Shown: one piece after another, positions 56,751-64,000 of the stretch
How positions within the stretch are numbered: the first letter of the stretch is position 1
Layout: each line of letters starts with the position of its first letter
Origin: Roseiarcus sp963758335
GTDB lineage: Bacteria > Pseudomonadota > Alphaproteobacteria > Rhizobiales > Beijerinckiaceae
Length of the DNA: 64,000 nucleotides
Reading direction: 5' to 3'
Assembly: GCA_963758335.1 (NCBI GenBank)
Contig: CAVWVF010000007.1
Coordinates: 310,001 to 374,000, forward strand
Notes under the pieces: generated by a model
The model's database searches: none
What the model saw: the letters and a program-made list of their open reading frames with translations, nothing else
Told to the model about the DNA's origin: nothing
Position numbers and translations under genes: made by a program

Positions 56751-57880
56751 TACGGTCCGAGTCCGGCAGCGGCGGCGATCCAGGGAGCCGGGCCGCCATC
56801 GGCGGGCATGGCTTCGAGGGTTCGGCGCCAACTCAGGTACGTGGGAAGGTTTTCGGTGGCGACGCCGTGGAAGCGTCGCATCCACTCTTTGAGGCGTCCG
56901 TGGTAGGCGTTGACGTTGTTTATATGGAACTGCGATTCTTCGGGCTTGGGGTTGCCGGGCGCGGGTAGGACATGGACTTTGAGCTTGGCCCGCTTGGCGA
57001 AAGCGGTGATGGCCGAGCCGCCGTCGCAGCAGAAATCGGTTGAAGGCGGAATTCGTTCGCCGAACGCTTCTTTTAGGCTGGCGGCGTCGAGGCGGGACAG
57101 GACGGCGTCGAACGTGGCGCCGCTGCGGTCGCGAGCCACGACGACGGGAATCTGCTCGGCCGAGAGGCCGCGCTTGGCGGCTTTGCCGCCGCGGCGGCGC
57201 GCGGGCCTGGCGAGGCCGCCCCGCCGACCCTTTAAGGACTCGAGTATGAATGTTTCATCGGCCTCGACGATGCCCGAAAGGCTCTTGGGTTTGTCGAGGT
57301 TGAGAGCGGCGAGAAACCGATGCCGCCATCGGAAGGCGGTGCTCGGGTGGATCTGGCAGCGGTCGGCCGCCTTGGCGAGGCTCTCCCCTTCGATCAGGGC
57401 TCGCGCCTGATCGAACCAGCGATCCTTGTTGTGCAGGCCGGCCACCGGAGTGCCGGTGAACGGATTGAAAGTCCTGCGGCATTCCACGCAGCGATAGCGC
57501 GGCAAACCTCTCGCCTCACCCCAGGGCCGGACATCGAGCGCGCCGCAGCGCGGACATCCCGTCCGCGAATAACGCTCCTTTGCGATTTCCCGGAAAATAT
57601 CGCGCTCGCCCGATGCGGAAAGCGTCGCCGCAACCGCATCGCTGCGCTTCTCGGCCCTCTTCGCGTCCCCCGCCGCAGACCTCGGTTCGCAGATCTCGAC
57701 GCCCTCCTCACAGGGATCGTCAGCTTCCGCGAGCGCGAGCTCGCGAAACACGACACGGCGCTGCGCCGCACTCAACGACGACAGCGCGGCCAGCCATCCC
57801 GCGAAATCCGACGGCTTCATCTTCGCCCCCAAAGCCCAGAGCCTTTATCGCTCATGTCAACACACATTGCAATAAGAGCG
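56727..57880 (-). mobile_element. IS1595-type element (second type)
   Basis: 1154 bp with ends CGCTCTTATTG and the complementary CAATAAGAGCG, flanked by the 8-bp duplication AAATATAT (56719-56726 and 57881-57888). Different in sequence from the element at 43961-45004. Confidence 0.93.
56732..57832 (-). CDS. IS1595-family transposase
   Basis: 366 aa. A longer N-terminus than the other IS1595 enzyme (MKPSDFAGWLAALSSLSAAQ), then zinc ribbon CPRCGALDVRPWG with CVECRRTFNPFTGTPVAGL, helix-turn-helix (ADRCQIHPSTAFRWRHRFL) and catalytic domain (GIVEADETFILESLKGRR, CCDGGSAITAF, NVNAYHGRLKEWMRRFHGV). Intact. Confidence 0.93.
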   Translation of the reverse strand: MGAKMKPSDFAGWLAALSSLSAAQRRVVFRELALAEADDPCEEGVEICEPRSAAGDAKRAEKRSDAVAATLSASGERDIFREIAKERYSRTGCPRCGALDVRPWGEARGLPRYRCVECRRTFNPFTGTPVAGLHNKDRWFDQARALIEGESLAKAADRCQIHPSTAFRWRHRFLAALNLDKPKSLSGIVEADETFILESLKGRRGGLARPARRRGGKAAKRGLSAEQIPVVVARDRSGATFDAVLSRLDAASLKEAFGERIPPSTDFCCDGGSAITAFAKRAKLKVHVLPAPGNPKPEESQFHINNVNAYHGRLKEWMRRFHGVATENLPTYLSWRRTLEAMPADGGPAPWIAAAAGLGPYQHETQ

Positions 57881-57968
57881 AAATATATAGATAGGGCGAT
57901 ACGGGGCAAGCACCGCCCCCTCCAACTCCATTCCACGACTAATCCGTATCACGTCGATCGGGTCAGGC

Positions 57969-58661
57969 ATGGACGAAGCAGAAATCCAGAAGGGATTGGA
58001 GGAATTGGATCGCCTGTCGAGGGATGAATACGGGCAGCCGTTGGCAGAGATGATGCGGCTCGATATTCCGTATACGGTTTCGTCGGCCGATCGGGTCGGG
58101 CGGCTGGCGGGTGTGGTGATCAAAGAGCCGTTTGCTATGGCGCAGGCGATCCAACGCTACGGCGGCCATCTTGGCGCCTGCCGGACTTGGATACTGAAGG
58201 ACGAAGAAGGATTTGCCGCGGCCGCGGCGGCACGACCCTGGCAGCTGGGACTATTGGAACGGATTATCGACGAGCAGCGCACGGGGGAGACTGTGTATGC
58301 GCTCGCTTGTGACGCGCAGAACGAGGCCGGGTTCTTCGGCAGGTTGGCCCAGGTTGTACGGAAATATGTTTGTGGCGATCCGACAATTAGAGCCGCCGTT
58401 GATAGGCGTATCAAAGAGGCGAAGCTGGAGAAGGTGGCCGAGGTGATGACGCCAGAGCTGATTATGGGCGCTGGCGGGCTCAGCCTGGGTGTCTATCTGG
58501 TTCAACACGTGCCGGTGCTGGGCTATGCGGGAGCGCCCGTCGTAGCAGGAACGATCGTGGTCCTCTACGTGTTGGGTGTGGAGGCGTTCTGTGAGAAATA
58601 TCGCAACCCTGGAGAGGGGGCATCGGAGCGGGGCCCGAAGCTGAGGAATCCGACCGATTAA
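57969..58661 (+). CDS. Hypothetical protein with C-terminal membrane hairpin
   Basis: 230 aa starting MDEAEIQKGLEELDRLSRDE. A soluble helical domain of about 165 residues is followed by two hydrophobic segments (LIMGAGGLSLGVYLVQHVPV and GAPVVAGTIVVLYVLGVEAF) and a short charged tail. The family is not recognised. It stands alone between the IS1595 and a palindrome-containing gap. Confidence 0.6.
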   Translation: MDEAEIQKGLEELDRLSRDEYGQPLAEMMRLDIPYTVSSADRVGRLAGVVIKEPFAMAQAIQRYGGHLGACRTWILKDEEGFAAAAAARPWQLGLLERIIDEQRTGETVYALACDAQNEAGFFGRLAQVVRKYVCGDPTIRAAVDRRIKEAKLEKVAEVMTPELIMGAGGLSLGVYLVQHVPVLGYAGAPVVAGTIVVLYVLGVEAFCEKYRNPGEGASERGPKLRNPTD

Positions 58662-58786
58662 GACGTGCCGCTGAGAGGCGTCTCTTCCCGCTGCCGAGAC
58701 ATCTGTCCAATCGTGTCGCCTGCTTTCCCGGCCCTCCACACCGAAACCTGCCGGTCCGTTCCCGGCCAATCCCGCCACGGCCGAAT

Positions 58787-58821
58787 GTCCGGTTTCCGGT
58801 CGGGCCGACCGGAAACCGGAC
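58787..58821. repeat. Perfect 35-bp palindrome
   Basis: GTCCGGTTTCCGGTCGG pairs with the complementary 17 bases around a single central G. It lies 125 bp after the hypothetical gene, with no T-run, so it is not an obvious terminator. It could be a binding site for a dimeric or tetrameric protein or a cruciform. Confidence 0.8.
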
Positions 58822-59129
58822 AGACCGCTTGCCGCCCATTCCTGCCGTTCGGCCAACAACCGCTATCACCTACTGCGACGTATCCTGACGGGAACCAAGT
58901 GTCAGATTAGCCGCGCGGCCCCGCCGCGCTTCCCCTTCCACTTTCCCTTGTCTCTCCCCGCGCCGCGACGCGCTATTGCCGGGCGCGCCATTGGCGGGAG
59001 CGCTTGCCGGCTGCGTTTTGGGCCGGCGCTTACGAAAAAAGCCCGCGCTGGTGATGATTTGGGGATCGACGCGGGGCGCGAGCGTCCGCCCTGGCGTTAG
59101 CGAGCCTCCGCGAGCGCCATCGGCCCTCG

Positions 59130-59807
59130 ATGGACGCGTTGGGCCTCGGCGAGCGCATCGGCGAAGGGCTCGGCGAGCCCGTCAGCGCGGGCGAAGGGCT
59201 CGGCGTGAGCGTCACCCCCCTCGAGTTGCGTCCTGCCCCCGGACTTGTTCCGGGGGTTGTCGAAGGGCATGCCCCAGAATTGGCCGCTGGCGGGCTTTTC
59301 GCCCGGCGGGTCCAATCGACCCGGCGGGTCCGATCGCCCCAGCCCATGCCGCGGCGGGGGCGCGGCGCGCGGGCGATTCGGTCCCGGCCTGAGGCCGACG
59401 GGTCCGGGTTGGCCGGCGGCTTGGCGTTCGGGCTCCGCGGAGGGTTCGCGGAGGGGTTCGCTGACGGAGATCGCGAGGCCTTCGCGTCCGGGTCGGCCGG
59501 CGGCTTGGCGTTCGGGCTCGGGTCGGGGTCGGCCTTCGTCGACGGTTCGGGCTTTGCGGAGGGGTTCGCCAGCGGCGATCGCGAGGCCTTCGCGTCCGGG
59601 TCGGCCGACGGCCTGGCGTCCGGGCTCGGGCCGGCCGACGTCGACGGCTCGGGCTTTGCGGCGGGGTTCGCGGAGGGGGTCGCCGGCGGCGATCGCGAGG
59701 CCGACGGGTCCGGGTTGACCGGCGGCTTGGCGTTCGGGCTCGGGTCGGCCGAAACGGCGATCGCCAGGCGCAGCGTCGTCAGAAAGGTATTACGAAGTAT
59801 CTCGTAA
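59130..59807 (+). CDS. Gly/Ala-rich repeat ORF, doubtful
   Basis: 225 codons with imperfect repeats of GLAFGLGSG, DGSGFAEGFASGDREAFAS and related units, reflecting DNA repeats of about 120 bp between 59390 and 59760. There is no clear ribosome site and no family. The repeats are also open in other frames, so this may be non-coding repeat DNA rather than a gene. Confidence 0.3.
   Translation: MDALGLGERIGEGLGEPVSAGEGLGVSVTPLELRPAPGLVPGVVEGHAPELAAGGLFARRVQSTRRVRSPQPMPRRGRGARAIRSRPEADGSGLAGGLAFGLRGGFAEGFADGDREAFASGSAGGLAFGLGSGSAFVDGSGFAEGFASGDREAFASGSADGLASGLGPADVDGSGFAAGFAEGVAGGDREADGSGLTGGLAFGLGSAETAIARRSVVRKVLRSIS
59390..59760. repeat. Imperfect tandem repeats, about 120-bp unit
   Basis: The phrases GCGATCGCGAGGCC, TCCGGGTCGGCCG and GGCTTGGCGTTCGGGCTC recur three times in the same order, with variation in between. 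Confidence 0.65.
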
Positions 59808-60434
59808 AGTAACAGTTTATCGCCAGCTAGCTGAAGTAGTCGCTAGGTATTGCATAGTGTGCGCGGTATTCGGCGGGGATCGACGTGGTATAGATTGTAC
59901 ATTGTCTTGCGGTAGTTTGCGGGCGCTACGGGGAGTGTGCGCGGTATTGGCGCGGATCGAGGGGGTTTCGTTCGCACATCGCCGGGCGGGAGTTTGCAGG
60001 TTTTTTTGGGCCGATCGCGCTTATGGACGCCGCATCAGGCAGACGAGTTTTGGGCGGGCGTGGGGGTAGTGTTGGCGGGGTTATGTGCGGGGATGCAGCG
60101 AAACATATTTGCGCCGCAATGCGTTCTCATTGGCGGGGGCGATATGCGGAAGTGTGCGGCAGTCGTATGGATGTTGTCGCGGGGAGGTATGCGGCAGGGG
60201 TATGGACGTTAACGGGTGCCCAGGAGTTATGAGCCAAGAAGTTATAGTAGTCGTTTCTTAGTATGACACACGTGGAAAGATCCGCTCTTAGTATGACACA
60301 CGTGGAAAGATCCGCAGGCGCTTCTCGCCGCCACGAAGGCGGAAAGCGGCGCGGGCGCGGAGGCCTGTCCGGTCACCCGCTTGGTCTAGCGCCTCGGCGC
60401 CGAGCGCAAGCGAGGTGATGTCGGTCGCACGAAC
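59808..60434. other. Gene-free, G-rich stretch with short repeats
   Basis: Between about 59840 and 60240 the + strand is strongly G-enriched over C and T-rich, unlike its surroundings, with no credible gene. GTGTGCGCGGTATT occurs twice, 78 bp apart (59857 and 59935). A 30-bp tandem repeat follows. Confidence 0.5.
60256..60315. repeat. 30-bp perfect tandem repeat, two units
   Basis: Two adjacent identical units (TCTTAGTATGACACACGTGG plus 10 further bases) at 60256-60285 and 60286-60315. They resemble a duplicated mobile-element tip or a pair of iteron-like sites. Confidence 0.85.
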
Positions 60435-60797
60435 ATGAATGGGACTGTTCCGAAAGCGTCTTCCGACATCGGCGACTGGCTGCAACGGCTGGGCCTCACC
60501 CGATATGAAGCGGCCTTTCGCGAAAATGAGATTGATTTCGAACTTCTGCCGAGGCTGACGGAGAAAGACCTGAGGGAGCTCGGCGTCGGCGCTGTTGGAC
60601 ACCGACGCAAGCTTCTCGATGCGATTGCGGAACTTTCCGCTGTAGCGGCTACGAAATCGCAGCCGGCGCCGATCGTGGGCGTGGCCGGCGCCGAGCGGCG
60701 CCAATTGACAGTGTTGGTCTGCGACCTCGTTGGCTCGACGGCCCTCACGGCCAGGCTCGATCCCGAGGACATGCGCGCCATCATCTCCGCCTACGCC
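60435..60797 (+). pseudogene. SAM-domain/class III cyclase, N-terminal part
   Basis: Starts MNGTVPKASSDIGDWLQRLG, a SAM domain (residues 10-70), then AERRQLTVLVCDLVGSTALT and ARLDPEDMRAIISAYA, the start of an adenylate/guanylate cyclase catalytic domain with its first metal-binding Asp. At about 60797 the coding sequence stops and the following segment reads on the opposite strand. Confidence 0.82.
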
Positions 60798-61250
60798 TCG
60801 AGCTTGTCGAGCCTGGCCTTTTGATCGTCGTCGGAAGTGAATACGGCGCCGCGTTCGATGAGCCCGGTGATCGGATAGAGCGGCGTGTCCCGGCGCTGCG
60901 GCGAGCAGTAACAGCACAACCGGTGCTGCGGCTCGGCGTCGACGCGCTTCAGGAACTCCGCCGCCAGCCTCGACTTGCCGACGCCGGGTTCCCCTGAGAG
61001 CAGAACGACCTGTCCTTCGCCCGTCTTCCCAGTCGCTCAGAAGCAAGTCGCTTTCGTCCTCGCGCCCGACGAAAGCGGTCAGTTTCGTTCCGCGCAGCTC
61101 CTCGAAGCGGCTTTCGACCGAGCCCGGCCCCAGGACCGCCCATGCTCGCACGGGGCCGGAAATTCCCTTGAGTTCGACCGCCCCGAGAGCCTTCAGATCG
61201 AACAGCGATCCCAACAGCCTTCGGGTGTCGTCGGAAATGACGACGCTATC
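60798..61250 (-). pseudogene. Cyclase/ATPase middle part, inverted
   Basis: The minus strand encodes DSVVISDDTRRLLGSLFDLK and GAVELKGISGPVRAWAVL (cyclase C-terminal region), SRFEELRGTKLTAFVGREDE (start of the AAA-type ATPase domain), then, after a frameshift, QVVLLSGEPGVGKSRLAAEF with a P-loop. It ends SDDDQKARLDKLEA at the left junction. This is the middle of the same gene architecture, flipped relative to its flanks. Confidence 0.8.
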
Positions 61251-61932
61251 TCGCTCCGCTCGCGAATTCGGACACGCCCTCACGCTCGGCAACAACCTGA
61301 TCTTTGTCGCATGGACGCATTTCTGCTGCGGCCTCTTCGAAATCGCGAAGGCTCAGGCGACGGAGATCAACGCGTTGGCGGACGAGAAAGGGGAGCCCTT
61401 CTACAAGGCGTTCGGCCTGATGATGCAGGGCCTGGTTTGGACCGCCGAAGGCGAGGCCGAGGACGCGGTCCGGCGGATAAGCTTTGCGCTCGCCGCATAT
61501 CGATCGAGTGGAGCCACGCTGCTGACGGCGATGGTCCTGTCCTACCTGGCGAAGGCCCACGCGAGATTGGGTCGAATGGAGGACGCCCGCCGCTGCATCG
61601 ACGACGCGACGACGACATTGGACACGACGAACGAGAGATGGTGCGAATCCGACATCCTTCGCATCGCAGGGGAGATCGCGGCGGAATCGCCCGAGCCCGA
61701 CGTCGCTACGGCGGAGGCCTATTTCGATCGCGCCCTCGCGGTCGCGCGGCGGCAGCACGCGAAGTCCTGGGAACTGCGCGCCGCGACAAGCAAGGCGCGG
61801 CTTTTGCGCGATCAGGGCCGGCGCGCCGAGGCGCACGGGCTCCTCGCGCCCGTCTACAATTGGTTCACGGAGGGCTTTGACACGCTGGATTTGAGGCGGG
61901 CGAAAATCCTGCTCGACGAACTCACGGCATGA
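61251..61932 (+). pseudogene. Cyclase-associated TPR region, C-terminal part
   Basis: The + strand resumes with GHALTLGNNLIFVAWTHFCC, LGRMEDARRCIDDATTTLD and AEAYFDRALAVARRQHAKSW, ending DLRRAKILLDELTA: the TPR-like C-terminal region of SAM-cyclase-ATPase-TPR proteins. The intervening ATPase and first TPRs are missing. Confidence 0.78.
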
Positions 61933-62276
61933 GGATGCGCGGTTTTCGCCGCTAGGCGCAGGACGGGATGCTCGCCCGTTCGACCCGCCGCTAGAGCGGC
62001 GCTAATGCCGGACGAAGCGCCCGGTCCGCCCTCGTGCGGCGTGAAGCGCTCGGACGGCGGCCGTCGCCACCCGAACGGGTTCGGCCCATTTTGCGCTTGC
62101 GAACATGCCGCCGGAGGCCGATGATTAACCAAGGCCCTCGCTGAAGCGTGCGGCGAGACGCAGTCCTTTCCTCGTCTTTTCGCGCCATTCGAAAAAGCCA
62201 GCCGGATCGTCATGGACCGCGGCGCGGGCCCCCCATGAGGACGCCGGCGCAGGAGAACGATCGAGACGCTGCGGCG
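61933..62276. other. Intergenic region upstream of rsh
   Basis: No gene is seen. A small hairpin (CGCCGCT, loop AG, AGCGGCG) near 61986-62001 may be a weak terminator of the cyclase remnant. The rsh promoter presumably lies in the right half, but no clear -35/-10 pair stands out. Confidence 0.4.
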
Positions 62277-64000
62277 ATGATGCGGCAATACGAACTGGTG
62301 GAGCGGGTCCGCCGGTACAATCCCAACGCAAACGAGGATCTGCTCAACCGCGCCTATGTCTTCGCCATGAAGGCGCACGGAACCCAGAAGCGCGCCTCGG
62401 GCGACCCCTATTTCTCGCATCCGCTCGAAGTCGCCGCCATCCTGACCGAGCTCAAGGTGGACGACGCGACCATCGTCGCGGCCATGCTGCACGACACCAT
62501 CGAGGACACCGCCATCACCCGCGACGACGTCGACAAGGCGTTCGGCGAGGAGATCGGCGGCCTGGTCGACGGGCTGACCAAGCTCGGCAAGCTCGACTTC
62601 GTCACCAAGCACGCTCAGCAGGCCGAGAACTTCCGCAAGCTCCTCCTGGCGGTCGCCGACGACGCGCGCGTGCTTCTGGTCAAGCTCGCCGACCGCCTGC
62701 ACAACATGCGCACCCTCCGCTTCGTGCCGGAGGATAAACGCGCCCGCGTCGCCCAGGACACGCTCGACATCTATGCGCCGCTCGCCGGGCGCATGGGCAT
62801 GCAGAGCATGCGCAGCGAACTCGAGGACCTGTCGTTCCGCTGCCTGATGCCGGACGCCTATGCGCTGATCGTGTCGCGCCTCGAAGCCCTGAAAGCCAGG
62901 AACGGCGCGATCATCGCCCGCATCGCCGCGGAGCTGACCGACCAGTTGGTGCGGCGCGGGATCAAGGTCGAGGTCAAGGGTCGGCAGAAGGCGCCCTATT
63001 CGATCTGGAAGAAAATGGAACGCCGCTCGATCGCCTTCGAGCAGTTGTCGGATATCTACGGCTTCCGCGTTCTGGTCGACACGGTCGCCGACTGCTATGC
63101 GGCGGTCGGCGTCGCGCACACCACCTGGCCGGCCGTGCCGGGGCGCTTCAAGGACTACATCTCGACGCCGAAACAGAACGACTATCGCTCGATCCACACC
63201 ACCGTCATCGGGCCGGGCAGCCAGCGCGTCGAATTGCAGATCCGCACCCACGAGATGCACGAGGTGGCCGAATACGGGATCGCCGCGCATACGATCTACA
63301 AGGATGGGCGGGCGGAAACGCCGGCGGTCAGCGAAAGCCGCGCCTACCGGGGCCTGAGGCAGACGATCGAGGCGCTGAACAGCGACGATTCGGAGAAATT
63401 CCTCGAGCACACCAAGCTCGAGCTTTTCCACGACCAGGTGTTCTGCTTCACGCCCAAGGGCAGGCTCATCGCGCTGCCGCGCGGCGCGACCGCCATCGAT
63501 TTCGCCTATGCGGTCCACACCGACATCGGCAATTCGGCGGTCGGCTGCAAGATCAACGGGCGGATCGCCCCGCTCATCTCGGTGCTGAACAACGGCGACG
63601 AGGTGCTCATCATGCGCGCCGAGCGGAGCTCGCCGCCGGCCGCCTGGGACAGCGTCGTCGTGACGGGCCGCGCCCGGGCGGCGATCCGCAGAGCGACGCG
63701 CGAAGCCGCGAGGGCGCAGTTCGGCGGCCTCGGACGGCAGATCGTCGAGCGCGCCTTCGAGCGGGCCGGCAAGAAATTCTCGGAGTCGAAGCTGAAGGCG
63801 GCGCTGCCGCGGCTGGCGCGGACCTCGGTCGACGACGTCTTCATCGGCGTCGGCCGCGGCGAAATCTATTCGACCGACGTCGTGCGCGCGGTCCATCCCG
63901 ACTTCAAGGAGGAGCGCAAGGCCGGCCCCGCCGTGCCGAAGCACGAGTCCGGCTGGTTCGGCCTGCGCAAGGCGGTCGCTCTTGTCTTCCGCGTGCCGGG
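62277..64000 (+). CDS. rsh: Bifunctional (p)ppGpp synthetase/hydrolase, runs off the window
   Basis: 574 codons in the window, no stop reached. From MMRQYELVERVRRYNPN: HD hydrolase domain (HPLEVAAILTEL, MLHDTIEDT near residue 72), synthetase domain (APYSIWKKMERRSIAFEQLS, DIYGFRVLVD, NDYRSIHTTVIGP, VELQIRTHEMHEVAEYGIAA) and TGS domain (VFCFTPKGRLIALPRGATAI). It makes and degrades (p)ppGpp, the single Rel/Spo homologue typical of alphaproteobacteria. An in-frame ATG at 62235 is an alternative start; neither has a good ribosome site. The frame is intact. Confidence 0.95.
   Translation, partial: MMRQYELVERVRRYNPNANEDLLNRAYVFAMKAHGTQKRASGDPYFSHPLEVAAILTELKVDDATIVAAMLHDTIEDTAITRDDVDKAFGEEIGGLVDGLTKLGKLDFVTKHAQQAENFRKLLLAVADDARVLLVKLADRLHNMRTLRFVPEDKRARVAQDTLDIYAPLAGRMGMQSMRSELEDLSFRCLMPDAYALIVSRLEALKARNGAIIARIAAELTDQLVRRGIKVEVKGRQKAPYSIWKKMERRSIAFEQLSDIYGFRVLVDTVADCYAAVGVAHTTWPAVPGRFKDYISTPKQNDYRSIHTTVIGPGSQRVELQIRTHEMHEVAEYGIAAHTIYKDGRAETPAVSESRAYRGLRQTIEALNSDDSEKFLEHTKLELFHDQVFCFTPKGRLIALPRGATAIDFAYAVHTDIGNSAVGCKINGRIAPLISVLNNGDEVLIMRAERSSPPAAWDSVVVTGRARAAIRRATREAARAQFGGLGRQIVERAFERAGKKFSESKLKAALPRLARTSVDDVFIGVGRGEIYSTDVVRAVHPDFKEERKAGPAVPKHESGWFGLRKAVALVFRVP

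Noticed and set aside
61854..63944. 696-codon minus-strand frame opposite rsh
   Set aside because: It is the antisense shadow of rsh, which has all HD, synthetase and TGS motifs on the plus strand.

Overview
The window is high-GC chromosomal DNA, most likely from an alphaproteobacterium of the Hyphomicrobiales (Methylocystaceae/Beijerinckiaceae-like). This is inferred from the Rsh stringent-response protein at the right edge, a GCS2-type glutamate-cysteine ligase, paired HupE/UreJ proteins, DUF1223, and a palindromic intergenic repeat of a kind common in that order. It is an unusually mobile, decaying region. Single-copy chromosomal genes alternate with insertion sequences, and about a dozen conserved genes carry frameshifts, nonsense codons, truncations or internal inversions.

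Mobile DNA. There are three IS66-like elements (76-1808, 32384-34156, 46774-48506), two IS630 copies with TA duplications (6530-7585, 24890-25949), two IS1595-type elements with 8-bp duplications (43961-45004, 56727-57880), one IS110 transposase, an IS256 fragment and a group II intron (about 21249-24047). A further 2113-bp two-gene repeat, here called element X, is present as copies A (2261-4373), B (26210-28322) and C (41694-45019), plus a solo right end D (18221-18303). X encodes a 539-aa protein with a C-terminal winged helix and a divergent 114-aa protein. It shows no recognisable transposase motif, no terminal inverted repeats and no target duplication. It is the best candidate here for an undescribed mobile system.

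Layout. 1-4.4 kb: IS66 and X copy A. 4.5-11.5 kb: a broken STAND-type NTPase/TPR gene interrupted cleanly by IS630, a DsbA-like relic and secreted proteins. 11.5-18.3 kb: DUF3604, a small membrane protein, a PPIase/HupE-like/HupE operon, TetR and solo end D. 18.4-20 kb: an acyl-CoA ligase that may be acquired. 20.6-24.3 kb: a HEPN-like/zinc-ribbon gene split by the group II intron in matching codon phase. 24.3-28.3 kb: a membrane gene interrupted by IS630 and then by X copy B. 29.4-32.3 kb: MATE pseudogene and gshA. 34-41.6 kb: antiporter relic, rsmE, DUF1223, lytic transglycosylase and trehalase, with reciprocal relics of DUF1223 and trehalase. 41.7-45 kb: X copy C carrying an intron-derived insert and an IS1595. 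45-51 kb: DUF2270, IS66, a glyoxalase-like fragment and comM. 51-58 kb: IS110, truncated oleate hydratase, a HEPN/collagen-like fusion and IS1595. 58.7-60.4 kb: palindromes, repeats and a G-rich gene-free stretch. 60.4-61.9 kb: a SAM-cyclase-ATPase-TPR gene whose middle is inverted. 62.3 kb to the end: rsh.

Few genes here work together. The PPIase/HupE-like/HupE trio is translationally coupled, and the STAND gene and two HEPN-like genes look like defence-type accessory genes, two of them broken. Many of the frameshifts are single-base, so sequencing indels must be excluded. The IS insertions, substitution nonsense codons and inversions cannot be explained that way.
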